This document shows positions 38,486 to 47,457 of a stretch of 64,000 nucleotides of DNA, piece after piece. This DNA comes from Pseudomonas muyukensis (GTDB taxonomy: Bacteria; Pseudomonadota; Gammaproteobacteria; Pseudomonadales; Pseudomonadaceae). The notes beneath the pieces are model-generated. The model saw only the letters and a list, made by a program, of their open reading frames with translations. It was not told the origin of the DNA and searched no databases. Within the stretch, counting starts at the first letter, position 1, and the number at the start of each line of letters is the position of its first letter. The position numbers and the translations under genes were made by a program. The stretch is taken from NCBI RefSeq assembly GCF_019139535.1, contig NZ_CP077073.1:1934001-1998000 (forward strand). The letters are read 5' to 3'.

Positions 38486-40702
38486 ATGATCCGCCGTACC
38501 CTGCCTGTGATGTTCTCCCTGTTGTTCAGCGCGCCCTTGCTCGCCGGGCAACAGACGCTGTTCAGTTTCGTGCGCCCGGCCTCGGTGGTGAACGTGCTCA
38601 CCCAGGACGCCACGCTGCCGCAGTACAACGCGGAACAGACAGCCGAAGGCGAGGTATTGCGACGGGTGGTGTTCAACCCGGTGGCGCAGCCGACCTTGCG
38701 CCTGGCCCCGCAGAGCGGAGCCTGGGACTGGTCGGCCGGGCAGGCCCTGACCCTGCGCCTGCAAAGCGGCATGGATTGGGCCCTGACCGTCAACGTGACG
38801 ATACAGAGCAGTGACGGGCGTACCCTCACCAGCCGGATCGACCTGCCGGCCGGCCCGGCGCAGACGGTGATGATCCCGCTCAAGGCCCGCTCGCCGCTGA
38901 GCCAGGGCATGCGTGCCGGGCCGCCGATGCCCTGGGTTTTCGAAGGCCAACGCCTGCTGTTGGCCAGCAGTGAAGGGGCGGCGGACCTGGCGCAGGTCAC
39001 GTCGCTCAGCCTGAGCATCCCGGGGCCGAAGGTGGCACAGAGCCTGCTGATCGAGAAAGTCGGCGTGCAGGATGACGACCTGGCCTTCAAGGCCGCCTAT
39101 GCCGAGCTGATCGATGGCTACGGCCAGTCAACCCGTGGCCGCTGGCCGGAAAAGATCGTCAACGACGAGCAGCTCAAGGCTGCCGACACCCGCGAGCAGG
39201 CACAGCTCAAGGCCTGGCTGGCCGAGCGCGACACGCTCAAGCTGGATGCCTACGGCGGCGTGCTGGCCGGCCCGGTGTTCGAGGCCAAGGGCTTCTTCCG
39301 CAGCGAGAAGCACGAGGGCCGCTGGTACCTGGTGACCCCGGACGGGCACCCGTTCTATTCGCTGGGCGTCAACGCCGTGGCCGCCGACGGCGGGCGCACC
39401 TATGTCGCCGGGCGCGAGGGCATGTTCAAGGCCCTGCCGGGTGAAGGCGACGCGCTGGCGGCGTTTTATGGCCAGGGCAACAATGACGATGGCAATGCTT
39501 CGTCCCAGGGCCGTGGTTTCAAGCAGGGGCGCTGGTTCGACTTCTATGCCGGCAATCTCCAGCGCACCTACGGCAAACCCTGTGCGCAAGGTGACCAGGC
39601 CGCGGTGTGCCCACCCTTGGTGGTGGATGCGTCCCGCTGGCAGGCCCATACCCTCGATCGCCTGCAAGCCTGGGGCTTCAATACCCTGGGCAACTGGAGC
39701 GACCCGGCGCTGGGCCAGGCCAAGCGCATGCCCTACACCTTGGCGCTGTCGATCGTCGGCGATTACGCCAGCATCAGCACCGGCATGGATTGGTGGGGCC
39801 GCATGCCCGACCCGTTCGACCCGCGTTTCGCCATGGCCACCGAGCGCGCCGTGGCCATCGCCGCCCGCGATCACCGCGACGACCCCTGGCTGATGGGCTA
39901 CTTTGCCGACAACGAACTGGCCTGGGCCGCGCCGGGCGACGACCCCAAGGCCCGCTATGGCCTGGCCTACGGCACCTTGCGCCTGACCACCGATGTGCCG
40001 GCCAAGCGCGCCTTCCTCAAGCAGTTGCGTGACAAGTATCGCAACCAGGCCGGCTTGTCCAAGGCCTGGGGAATCGAATTGACCGCCTGGGAACTGATGG
40101 AAGACCCAGGTTTCGAGGCGCCCCTGCCCAACCCCGAGCACCCGGAAATCGAGCGTGACTACCAGTATTTCCAGCAGGTGTTCGCCGAAACCTACTTCAA
40201 GACCATTTCCGATGCGCTGAAGTGGCATGCGCCCAATCACTTGTTGCTGGGTGGCCGTTACGCGGTGAGCACGCCCGAGGCGGTCAAGGCCTGCGCCGAG
40301 TTCTGCGACGTGCTGAGTTTCAACTTCTATACCCTCAAGCCCGAGGACGGCTACGATTTCGCCCGCCTGGCCGAGCTGGACAAGCCGGTGCTGGTGTCCG
40401 AGTTCCAGTTCGGCTCCCGCGACCGTGGCCCGTTCTGGCCTGGCCCGTTGGAAGTGGCCCGCGAGGAAGACCGCGGCCCGGCGTATGGCAATTTCCTCAA
40501 GGCCGCAGTGGCCCAGCCGATGATCGTCGGCGCGCACTGGTTCCAGTACCTGGATCAACCCGCCAGCGGGCGCCTGCTCGATGGCGAGAATGGGCACCTG
40601 GGGCTGGTGGCGATCACCGATGTGCCCTATGCGGGCTTCATCGAAGCGGTGCGTCGCAGCAACCGACAAGCGCTCGCTGCGTTCAGCAGGCCCGCACCCT
40701 AG
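38486..40702 (+). CDS. Agarase-like glycoside hydrolase
   Basis: Secreted glycoside hydrolase with a TIM-barrel of clan GH-A, 738 residues. The signal peptide is 1-20 (ending LLAGQQ). An N-terminal beta-sandwich of about 200 residues precedes the barrel. Catalytic acid/base Glu is in YFADNELAW, and the nucleophile Glu is in PVLVSEFQFGSRDRG. Such sequences are often annotated as beta-agarase, but agar is an unlikely food for this organism, so the true glycan is open. A ribosome site AAGGAGAG precedes ATG 38486. It is 81 bp from dinG. Confidence 0.82.
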   Translation: MIRRTLPVMFSLLFSAPLLAGQQTLFSFVRPASVVNVLTQDATLPQYNAEQTAEGEVLRRVVFNPVAQPTLRLAPQSGAWDWSAGQALTLRLQSGMDWALTVNVTIQSSDGRTLTSRIDLPAGPAQTVMIPLKARSPLSQGMRAGPPMPWVFEGQRLLLASSEGAADLAQVTSLSLSIPGPKVAQSLLIEKVGVQDDDLAFKAAYAELIDGYGQSTRGRWPEKIVNDEQLKAADTREQAQLKAWLAERDTLKLDAYGGVLAGPVFEAKGFFRSEKHEGRWYLVTPDGHPFYSLGVNAVAADGGRTYVAGREGMFKALPGEGDALAAFYGQGNNDDGNASSQGRGFKQGRWFDFYAGNLQRTYGKPCAQGDQAAVCPPLVVDASRWQAHTLDRLQAWGFNTLGNWSDPALGQAKRMPYTLALSIVGDYASISTGMDWWGRMPDPFDPRFAMATERAVAIAARDHRDDPWLMGYFADNELAWAAPGDDPKARYGLAYGTLRLTTDVPAKRAFLKQLRDKYRNQAGLSKAWGIELTAWELMEDPGFEAPLPNPEHPEIERDYQYFQQVFAETYFKTISDALKWHAPNHLLLGGRYAVSTPEAVKACAEFCDVLSFNFYTLKPEDGYDFARLAELDKPVLVSEFQFGSRDRGPFWPGPLEVAREEDRGPAYGNFLKAAVAQPMIVGAHWFQYLDQPASGRLLDGENGHLGLVAITDVPYAGFIEAVRRSNRQALAAFSRPAP

Positions 40703-40718
40703 CGGCGCTTGGGCCCAT

Positions 40719-40786
40719 TCGCCAGCAAGGCTGGCTCCTACAACAGCGAGATCCGCACGAAACCTGTAGGCGCCAGCCCAGCCTCG
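40719..40786. repeat. REP element pair
   Basis: TTCGCCAGCAAGGCTGGCTC (about 40719-40738) and the inverted GTAGGCGCCAGCCCAGCC (about 40767-40784). It lies between genes of the same strand. Confidence 0.7.
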
Positions 40787-40876
40787 CAACCACCCAGCCA
40801 TCTCCAGTAGGCAAATCGGCCAACTACTGAAACAATGCACGCTTTTGCAAGCCAGGCCGTGCAGAGAGGTAGTCGG

Positions 40877-42022
40877 GTGCAGATCCAGGGTCACTATGAG
40901 CTGAAGTTCGAGGCGGTGCGCGAGGCCTTCGCCGCGTTGTTCGAGGATCCCCAGGAGCGTGGTGCCGCGCTGTGCATCCAGGTCGGCGGGCAAACCGTGG
41001 TCGACCTCTGGGCCGGCAGTGCCGACAAGGATGGCCGCGAGGCCTGGCACAGCGACACTATCGCCAACCTGTTCTCCTGCACCAAGACCTTCACCGCCGT
41101 CACCGCCCTGCAACTGGTGGGCGAGGGCAAGCTGGCCCTCGACGCGCCCGTGGCGCGCTACTGGCCCGAGTTCGCCCAGGCCGGCAAGGAGCAGGTGACC
41201 TTGCGCCAGCTGCTCAGCCACCGCGCAGGCCTACCAGCCATTCGCGAGCTGCTGCCGGCCGAGGCCCTGTACGACTGGCAGGCGATGGTCGACGCCCTGG
41301 CCGCCGAAGCCCCCTGGTGGCACCCCGGTAGCGAGCATGGCTACGCCGCCATTACCTATGGCTGGCTGATTGGCGAGCTGATTCGCCGCGCCGATGGCCG
41401 TGGCCCGGGCGACTCCATCGTCGCTCGTACTGCCAAGCCGCTGGGCCTGGACTTCCATGTCGGCCTGGCGGATGAAGAATTCCACCGCGTGGCGCATATC
41501 GCCCGCGGCAAGGGCAACCCTGGCGATGCCGCGGCCCAGCGCCTGCTGCAGGTCACGATGCGCGAACCCGAGGCGCTGTCGACCCGGGCCTTCACCAACC
41601 CACCGGCCATCCTCACCAGCACCAACAAACCTGAGTGGCGGCGCATGCAGCAGCCGGCGGCCAATGGCCACGGCAACGCCCGCAGCCTGGCGGGCTTCTA
41701 CGCCGGCCTGCTCGACGGCAGCCTGCTCGAATCCGAACTGCTTGACGAGTTGACCCGCGAGCACAGCCTCGGCCAGGACCGTACCCTGCTGACCCAGACC
41801 CGCTTCGGCCTGGGCTGCATGCTCGACCAGCCGGATGTGGCCAATGCCACCTTCGGGCTGGGCGCCCGTGCCTTCGGCCACCCAGGCGCGGGTGGCTCGG
41901 TCGGTTTCGCCGACCCCGAACACGACGTGGCCTTCGGCTTCGTCACCAATACCCTGGGCCCCTACGTGCTGATGGATCCGCGCGCACAGCGACTGGTGCG
42001 CACCCTTGGCACTTGCCTTTGA
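40877..42022 (+). CDS. Serine hydrolase, beta-lactamase/EstB family
   Basis: Beta-lactamase-fold esterase, about 381 residues. The SxxK motif is SCTK near residue 72, with the nucleophile Ser and general-base Lys. The Tyr of the second motif is in HGYAAITYGW, and the third motif is HPGAGGS, where beta-lactamases have KTG; this HxG form is typical of EstB-like esterases. No signal peptide, so cytoplasmic and not a periplasmic resistance enzyme. GTG 40877 is chosen because AGAGAGG lies ahead of it; an ATG 14 codons upstream at 40835 has no ribosome site. Confidence 0.85.
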   Translation: MQIQGHYELKFEAVREAFAALFEDPQERGAALCIQVGGQTVVDLWAGSADKDGREAWHSDTIANLFSCTKTFTAVTALQLVGEGKLALDAPVARYWPEFAQAGKEQVTLRQLLSHRAGLPAIRELLPAEALYDWQAMVDALAAEAPWWHPGSEHGYAAITYGWLIGELIRRADGRGPGDSIVARTAKPLGLDFHVGLADEEFHRVAHIARGKGNPGDAAAQRLLQVTMREPEALSTRAFTNPPAILTSTNKPEWRRMQQPAANGHGNARSLAGFYAGLLDGSLLESELLDELTREHSLGQDRTLLTQTRFGLGCMLDQPDVANATFGLGARAFGHPGAGGSVGFADPEHDVAFGFVTNTLGPYVLMDPRAQRLVRTLGTCL

Positions 42023-42121
42023 TCGGGTAACGCGGGTATTGCCCGAACCCTTTGACTATCCTCAATGCCAACGCCTGACGCGTATGGGCAAAATTTCTTT
42101 CTATTTCATGGTGTATCGCTG

Positions 42122-43114
42122 ATGTCTTCACATAAAACCTTAGCACTCGCCCTGTGCCTGGCCATGACCGGCTGCGCCAGCCATTCGCAGGATTCGTCCA
42201 AGGACAGCGCGCTCAACTGGTGGCCGTTTGGTTCGGACCAGGTCGCCGACCAGGAAGTGAAAGAGGCCGTGGTCGAGAAGGTCGCCAAGGCCGATGCCAA
42301 GTCCGAGAGCAGCAGCCGCTGGTGGTGGCCGTTTGGTGGCGACGCCAAGCCGGGCAAGGTCGCGGCTGTGCCGAAGATCGACCAGAAAGCCACCCAGGCC
42401 TGGCTTGACCAGTACGAACCCAAGGTCCGCGAGGCCATCAAGGGCAGCAAGTTCGAACTGGAGCGCCGCGAGGACGTGCTGGTCGTGACCATCCCGGTGG
42501 ACAGCTCGTACAACCCGGACCGTCCGAACATGCTGCTGCCGGTCACCCTCGGCCCGATCACCCAGGTGGCCAAGGTCGTCGAGACCGACAGCAAGACCGC
42601 CGTGCTGGTGCTCGGCCACGCCGACAGCAGCGGTGCCACCGCCGCCAACCAGAAGCTCAGCCTCGAGCGCGCCGCCTCGGTGTCGGCGATTTTCCGCCTC
42701 AGCGGCCTGCAGCGTGACCGCCTGATGCTCAAGGGCATGGGCTCGGTGATGCCGCGCGCTGCCAACGACAGCGCCGAGGGCCGTGCCCTGAACCGTCGCG
42801 TCGAACTGCTGCTGACCCCGCAGAACACCATGGTCGCGCTGCTGGCCAAGTACCAGCAGGCCGCACCCGCGCCGACGCCGGCTGCCATGGTCGCGGTGCA
42901 AGACGCCAAGGCCCCTGCAGCCAAGGCCGCGACCGCCAAGCCCGCCGCCAAGGCCGCCGCCAAGCCTGCGGCGAAGAAACCGGCCGCCAAAGCCAAGGCC
43001 CCGGCCAAGGCCAGCACCACCGCGAAGAAGAAGGCCACTGCGGCCAAGCCCGCCGCGAAGAAGGCCGCCACCGACAAGAAAGTCGCCGCCAACAGCCCTG
43101 CGAAGACCAACTGA
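42122..43114 (+). CDS. OmpA-family lipoprotein with Ala/Lys-rich tail
   Basis: The protein has 330 residues. The signal peptide ends in AMTGC. Two similar WWPFG segments (NWWPFGSDQ and [10 protein letters not shown]) follow in the N-terminal linker. The OmpA domain is around 110-240 ([20 protein letters not shown]). The tail from about 265 is made almost entirely of Ala, Lys and Pro ([19 protein letters not shown] repeats), similar to histone H1-like and AlgP tails. It is unusual for an envelope protein to carry such a tail. Confidence 0.85.
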   Translation: MSSHKTLALALCLAMTGCASHSQDSSKDSALNWWPFGSDQVADQEVKEAVVEKVAKADAKSESSSRWWWPFGGDAKPGKVAAVPKIDQKATQAWLDQYEPKVREAIKGSKFELERREDVLVVTIPVDSSYNPDRPNMLLPVTLGPITQVAKVVETDSKTAVLVLGHADSSGATAANQKLSLERAASVSAIFRLSGLQRDRLMLKGMGSVMPRAANDSAEGRALNRRVELLLTPQNTMVALLAKYQQAAPAPTPAAMVAVQDAKAPAAKAATAKPAAKAAAKPAAKKPAAKAKAPAKASTTAKKKATAAKPAAKKAATDKKVAANSPAKTN

Positions 43115-43133
43115 TCGTCAAGGAAACGCAGTC

Positions 43134-43781
43134 ATGACCCAATCCCTGGCCGATATGCGCCGCGACTACACCCGTGATGGCCTGGCCGAAGCCCAGGCCC
43201 CGGGGGAGCCGTTTGCGCTGTTTCACCACTGGTTCGCCGATGCGCTGAAGACCGAGCAGCTACCGGTGGAAGCCAATGCCATGACCCTGGCGACCGTCGA
43301 TGCCGATGGCCGCCCGCATTGCCGGGTGCTGTTGCTCAAGGCCCTGGATACGCGCGGGTTCACCTTTTTCACCAACTACCAAAGCGCCAAGGGCCAGCAC
43401 CTTGCGGCCAATCCCTTTGCCGCGATGACCTTCTTCTGGCCGGCGCTGGAGCGTCAGGTGCGCATCGAAGGGCGGGTGGAGAAGGTCACGGCCAAGGAGT
43501 CGGACGACTACTATCAGGTGCGCCCGCTGGGCAGCCGGCTGGGGGCCTGGGCGTCGCCGCAAAGCCGGGTGATTGCCGATCGCGCCGAACTCGAGGGGCT
43601 GGTCAAGGCCACCGAAGCACGCTTCAGCGATACCCAGCCTGATTGCCCGGAACATTGGGGGGGCTATCGCCTGTTGCCGGAGCGCGTGGAGTTCTGGCAG
43701 GGGCGAGCGAGCCGCTTGCATGACCGGCTCAATTACCGGCTGGTGGATGGGCAGTGGTTGCGTGAGCGCCTGGCGCCGTGA
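43134..43781 (+). CDS. pdxH: Pyridoxamine 5'-phosphate oxidase
   Basis: FMN enzyme that makes pyridoxal 5'-phosphate from PNP or PMP. The protein has 215 residues. FMN-binding blocks are [19 protein letters not shown] and [18 protein letters not shown]; the C-terminal PLP-binding block is [10 protein letters not shown]. It is 19 bp downstream of the OmpA gene and may be co-transcribed with it. Confidence 0.97.
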   Translation: MTQSLADMRRDYTRDGLAEAQAPGEPFALFHHWFADALKTEQLPVEANAMTLATVDADGRPHCRVLLLKALDTRGFTFFTNYQSAKGQHLAANPFAAMTFFWPALERQVRIEGRVEKVTAKESDDYYQVRPLGSRLGAWASPQSRVIADRAELEGLVKATEARFSDTQPDCPEHWGGYRLLPERVEFWQGRASRLHDRLNYRLVDGQWLRERLAP

Positions 43782-43809
43782 TTTGCCGGTGCGGCGCAGT
43801 GGAATAATC

Positions 43810-43836
43810 GTGGGAGCGGGGCAAGCCCGCTGCCAC
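43810..43836. repeat. Single REP palindrome
   Basis: GTGGGAGCGGG GCAA GCCCGCTGCCAC hairpin between convergent genes; the classical P. putida-type REP core. Confidence 0.8.
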
Positions 43837-43900
43837 GCCGCTGTCTAGGCGCTGTAGTTCAACGCAGCATGGACGAGTATCAAGGCTTTTCGTACAGAGC

Positions 43901-44131
43901 CTAAGGCGTTTTCGCCGCCTCCCGCTGCAACCATTCCCCCAGCGCCTTGCGCTTGACCTTCTCCTTGCGTGCCCGCTCGAGCAACGCCAGCATGCATGCC
44001 CGCCGGTGCGGGTCATCCCCCGCCAGCGACAACGCCAGGTCGCGGTCCATCCAGCGGCGCATGCGCACATACAGCCAGCCGTGAAAATACAGGCCGGCGA
44101 TGGTCACGATGACGACGATGAAGTAATCCAT
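43901..44131 (-). CDS. Small membrane-anchored hypothetical protein
   Basis: The protein has 76 residues. One N-terminal membrane span (residues 2-20, DYFIVVIVTIAGLYFHGWLY) is followed by a highly basic cytoplasmic part (RMRRWMDRDLAL, ERARKEKVKRKALGEWLQ). ATG 44131 is chosen; upstream open frame is not needed. Function unknown. Confidence 0.75.
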   Translation of the reverse strand: MDYFIVVIVTIAGLYFHGWLYVRMRRWMDRDLALSLAGDDPHRRACMLALLERARKEKVKRKALGEWLQREAAKTP

Positions 44132-44279
44132 GGCTATCCTTGGTCTCACCTGTAGGCCCGTAGCACAGCCAACGGTGGCTGTACCTGAGCTGAATGAAAA
44201 CAATTTTATAACCTTTGCGCCGTGACACCCGTCAAGGCGAAGAGTCTAATGCTTACCTGACTTACTGGAGATGCTCCTC

Positions 44280-44744
44280 ATGCGTAAATCCGCTTTGCTG
44301 CTGGCCAGCTTCACCACCGTGTCGCTGCTGCTGGGCGGCTGCCAATCGTCGCTGACCGGCGACAGCTACTCCCGTGATGAGGCCCGCCGCGTGCAGACCG
44401 TGCGCATGGGCACCATCGAATCCTTGCGGCCGGTGAAGATCGAAGGCACCAAGACCCCGATCGGCGGTGGCGCCGGTGCCATCGTCGGTGGCGTCGCCGG
44501 CAGCGCCGTGGGCGGTGGCCGTGGCAGCATCGTTGCCGCGGTCATCGGTGCCGTGGCCGGCGGCCTGGCCGGCTCGGCCGCCGAAGAAGGCCTGACCCGC
44601 ACCCAGGGCGTGGAAATCACCGTACGCGAAGACGACGGCAGCATGCGTGCCTATGTGCAGCAGGTGCAGCAGAACGAGATCTTCCGCGTCGGCGAGCGCG
44701 TGCGCATCATGACGGTCGATGGCACCAGCCGCGTCACTCACTGA
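44280..44744 (+). CDS. SlyB-like outer-membrane lipoprotein (glycine zipper 2TM)
   Basis: The protein has 154 residues. The lipobox is LLLGGC. The glycine zipper 2TM segment is around 62-105 (GGGAGAIVGGVAGSAVGGG), followed by a small beta domain (GVEITVREDDGS, IFRVGERVRIM). This is the SlyB/PcpY layout, members of which stabilise the outer membrane. In other species the family is under PhoPQ control; nothing in this sequence shows that directly. Confidence 0.9.
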   Translation: MRKSALLLASFTTVSLLLGGCQSSLTGDSYSRDEARRVQTVRMGTIESLRPVKIEGTKTPIGGGAGAIVGGVAGSAVGGGRGSIVAAVIGAVAGGLAGSAAEEGLTRTQGVEITVREDDGSMRAYVQQVQQNEIFRVGERVRIMTVDGTSRVTH

Positions 44745-44757
44745 TCTTGCGCGCAAA

Positions 44758-44797
44758 AACAAACCCCGACCGGCCTAGCCGTGTCGGGGTTTCTTTT
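44758..44797. terminator. Bidirectional terminator slyB-like / FAD dehydrogenase
   Basis: Stem AAACCCCGAC / GTCGGGGTTT around CGGCCTAGCCGT, with flanking A- and T-rich tracts. Confidence 0.9.
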
Positions 44798-44819
44798 TGT
44801 CCCCAGGTGGGCCGCCGAG

Positions 44820-46433
44820 TCAGTCGTTCAGCCCGAGCATGTCCCGCGCCACGGCTTCGGCGATGCGAATGCCGTCGACGCCTGCCGACAGGATGCCGCC
44901 GGCATAGCCTGCGCCTTCACCGGCGGGGAACAGGCCCTTGAGGTTCAGGCTCTGGTAGTCGGCGCCACGGGTGATGCGCAGTGGCGAGGAGGTGCGCGTC
45001 TCGATGCCGGTCAACACCGCGTCATGCAGGTTGTAGCCCTTGATCTGGCGATCGAACGCCGGCAGCGCTTCGCGGATCGCCTCGATGGCGAAGTCCGGCA
45101 GGCTCGGCGCCAGGTCGCCCAGGGTGACCCCTGGTTTGTACGAAGGCTCGACACTGCCCAGCGCGGTGGACGCACGCCCGGCGACAAAGTCGCCGACCAG
45201 CTGCGCGGGGGCCTGGTAGTTGCTGCCGCCCATCACGTAGGCGTGCGCCTCCAGGCGCTCCTGCAACTCGATACCGGCCAATGGGCCGCCCGGGTAGTCG
45301 CGCTCGGGGTCGATGCCGACGACGATGCCGGAGTTGGCATTGCGTTCGTTACGCGAGTACTGGCTCATGCCGTTGGTGACTACCCGGCCCGGTTCGCTGG
45401 TGGCGGCGACCACGGTGCCGCCCGGGCACATGCAGAAGCTGTACACCGAACGACCGTTCTTGGCGTGGTGCACCAGCTTGTAGTCGGCGGCGCCGAGTTT
45501 CGGGTGGCCGGCATACTTGCCCAGGCGCGCCTTGTCGATCAGCGACTGCGGGTGTTCGATACGGAACCCCACCGAGAACGGCTTGGCCTCCATGAACACG
45601 CCCTTGGCGTGCAGCATGCGGAAGGTATCGCGGGCGCTGTGGCCCAGGGCCAGCACTACGTGCCGGGATTGCAGCTGTTCGCCGCTTTCCAGGACTACGC
45701 CGGTGAGCTGCTCGCCGTCCACCAGCAGGTCGGTGAGTTTCTGCTCGAAGCGTACCTCGCCGCCCAGGTTGATGATTTCCTCGCGCATCTTCTCGACCAT
45801 GCTGGTCAGGCGGAAGGTGCCGATGTGCGGCTTGTTGATGTAGAGGATTTCGTCCGGCGCGCCAGCCTTGACGAACTCTTCCAGAACCTTGCGGCCATGG
45901 TGCTGCGGATCCTTGATCTGGCTGTACAGCTTGCCGTCGGAGAAGGTCCCGGCGCCGCCTTCGCCAAACTGCACGTTGGACTCGGGGTTGAGCACGCTCT
46001 TGCGCCACAGGCCCCAGGTGTCCTTGGTGCGCTGGCGCACTTCCTTGCCGCGCTCGAGTACGATCGGCTTGAAGCCCATCTGAGCCAGCAGCAGGCCGGC
46101 GAAGATGCCACAAGGGCCGAAGCCGACCACGATCGGGCGTTCCTGCAGCGTGGCGGGGGCCTGGCCGACGAACTTGTAGCTGACGTCCGGGGCGACGCCG
46201 ACCTTGCTGTCATCTGCGAAACGGCGCAGCAGTTCGGCTTCGTTGCTGGTCTGCAGGTCGATGGTGTAGATGAACAGCAATTCGCTGTTCTTCTTGCGGG
46301 CGTCGTAGCTGCGCTTGAACAGGGTGAAACCGAGCAGTTGCGCGTCGTCGATGCCCAGGCGCTGGACGATGGCCGCGCGCAGCTCGTCGTCGGAGTGGTC
46401 CAGGGGCAGCTTCAGTTCGGTGATTCGTAGCAT
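44820..46433 (-). CDS. FAD-dependent dehydrogenase, COG2509-like
   Basis: The protein has 537 residues. A basic N-terminal domain (residues 1-90, ALDARKK-type) precedes the FAD Rossmann motif VVGFGPCGIFAGLLLAQ near residue 105, a second flavoprotein block (FGEGGAGTFSDGKLYSQ), and the C-terminal LFPAGEGAGYAGGILSAG, which closes on the FAD. This is the pattern of large NAD(P)/FAD-dependent proteins annotated as uncharacterised FAD dehydrogenases. ATG 46433 has the family start; the longer frame to 46457 adds eight residues. Confidence 0.9.
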   Translation of the reverse strand: MLRITELKLPLDHSDDELRAAIVQRLGIDDAQLLGFTLFKRSYDARKKNSELLFIYTIDLQTSNEAELLRRFADDSKVGVAPDVSYKFVGQAPATLQERPIVVGFGPCGIFAGLLLAQMGFKPIVLERGKEVRQRTKDTWGLWRKSVLNPESNVQFGEGGAGTFSDGKLYSQIKDPQHHGRKVLEEFVKAGAPDEILYINKPHIGTFRLTSMVEKMREEIINLGGEVRFEQKLTDLLVDGEQLTGVVLESGEQLQSRHVVLALGHSARDTFRMLHAKGVFMEAKPFSVGFRIEHPQSLIDKARLGKYAGHPKLGAADYKLVHHAKNGRSVYSFCMCPGGTVVAATSEPGRVVTNGMSQYSRNERNANSGIVVGIDPERDYPGGPLAGIELQERLEAHAYVMGGSNYQAPAQLVGDFVAGRASTALGSVEPSYKPGVTLGDLAPSLPDFAIEAIREALPAFDRQIKGYNLHDAVLTGIETRTSSPLRITRGADYQSLNLKGLFPAGEGAGYAGGILSAGVDGIRIAEAVARDMLGLND

Positions 46434-46536
46434 GGCAGGGTCCAGTATCCCGGCCATGGGCGGCCGGCGGCTTTACACAAACCGCCAAGTATAAGCTGTT
46501 CGCCACCCAGACTGGCAGGATAAAAGCACCCAGCGG

Positions 46537-47214
46537 TCAGAGATCGCGGGCACCGCCGTAGTAGGCGCAGCCTTGCAGGGTCTTGCCGTCCATGCGCAGT
46601 TCGGCCTTGAGGTGGCGGATGGCACCCGTGGCGCCGTCGACGCAGCGCTGCGGCGCGACCCACAACTCGACGCGCTGGCCGTTGGCTTCGCTGGACAGGC
46701 TCAGGCCGCCACCGGGCAGTGCTTCTTCCAGGTAGGGCAGTGGCAGCGGCGGCTCGCCGACACGGTTGAGGACCATGCCCTTGCCGCTGGCCTTGATGTC
46801 CCAGTCCGGCTCGTTGCCACCGGCGCGCAGGGTCAGCTGCTTGAAGTTGGGGTCTTCGCAGCCGCTGTATTCGGAGGTTTCCAGGCGGTACAGGCGAGTC
46901 ACCTCGAGTTGGCCATCGCTGCCGGCTTGCTGGCTGCCGGTCATGCGCCCTCGAACATCGGCGAACAGTTTGTCACCGGCGTCATCGGCCAGGTTGGCGG
47001 CTTCCTGGAGAATGCCGGTGCCGGCGGCGTCCTTGACGATGAAGCGGCGGCTTTCACGGCATGGCTTGAACAGCAGGTGGCCGCCGGCTGCGCTCAGTTC
47101 GCCCTGCAGGCGGGTGCTGCCGAGGTTTGGGTCGACGGGTTTTTCGGCCAGCACCTGGCAGCCGGCGAACAGCGGCAGCAGGGCGGTGAGCAGCAGGGAA
47201 GGGGTGAGGCGCAT
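46537..47214 (-). CDS. COG3650-like lipoprotein with heat-shock HslJ/META-type fold
   Basis: The protein has 225 residues. The signal peptide ends in LPLFAGC (lipobox). The mature part has a pair of beta domains: the first with FKPCRESRRFIVKD and the C-terminal one with ISEANGQRVELWVAPQRCVDG and RMDGKTLQGCAYYG, where the Cys pairs could form disulfides. ATG 47214 is chosen over a frame starting at 47253 because it opens with the signal peptide. Role unknown. Confidence 0.82.
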   Translation of the reverse strand: MRLTPSLLLTALLPLFAGCQVLAEKPVDPNLGSTRLQGELSAAGGHLLFKPCRESRRFIVKDAAGTGILQEAANLADDAGDKLFADVRGRMTGSQQAGSDGQLEVTRLYRLETSEYSGCEDPNFKQLTLRAGGNEPDWDIKASGKGMVLNRVGEPPLPLPYLEEALPGGGLSLSSEANGQRVELWVAPQRCVDGATGAIRHLKAELRMDGKTLQGCAYYGGARDL

Positions 47215-47310
47215 GGGGCGGGCTCCGGTGTTCGGGCAAAAAGTGCCGGCCACGTTACCGAGCCTGTGGGGTGTCTACAAGGGGGACAAGAGCACTGTAC
47301 GAGTCATGGC

Positions 47311-47396
47311 GTAGGAGCCAGCCTTGCTGGCGAATCAGGCGCCTCGGTGGATGACCCCGGCTACGCCGGTGTTCGCCGGCAAAGCCGGCTCCTACA
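47311..47396. repeat. REP element pair
   Basis: GTAGGAGCCAGCCTTGCTGG and, in inverse, CCGGCAAAGCCGGCTCCTAC. Between convergent-facing ends of the lipoprotein and liv regions. Confidence 0.8.
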
Positions 47397-47431
47397 CGGG
47401 CCATGCCAACAGCAAATTCAACAGGCAGAAA

Positions 47432-47451
47432 AAAGGGCCCGAAGGCCCTTT
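47432..47451 (-). terminator. Terminator of livF
   Basis: AAAGGGCC TTCG GGCCCTTT hairpin with a UUCG tetraloop and a T-run on the minus strand, 8 bp beyond the livF stop. Confidence 0.92.
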
Positions 47452-47457
47452 GATCGA

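Noticed and set aside
35948..38950. A 1000-codon open frame antisense to dinG
   Set aside because: It is a mirror of dinG codon use in high-GC DNA. The product has no domain likeness, while dinG on the other strand has all helicase motifs.
40877..42022. AmpC-type beta-lactamase (resistance gene)
   Set aside because: There is no signal peptide and the third motif is HPG instead of KTG, so an EstB-like esterase is more likely.
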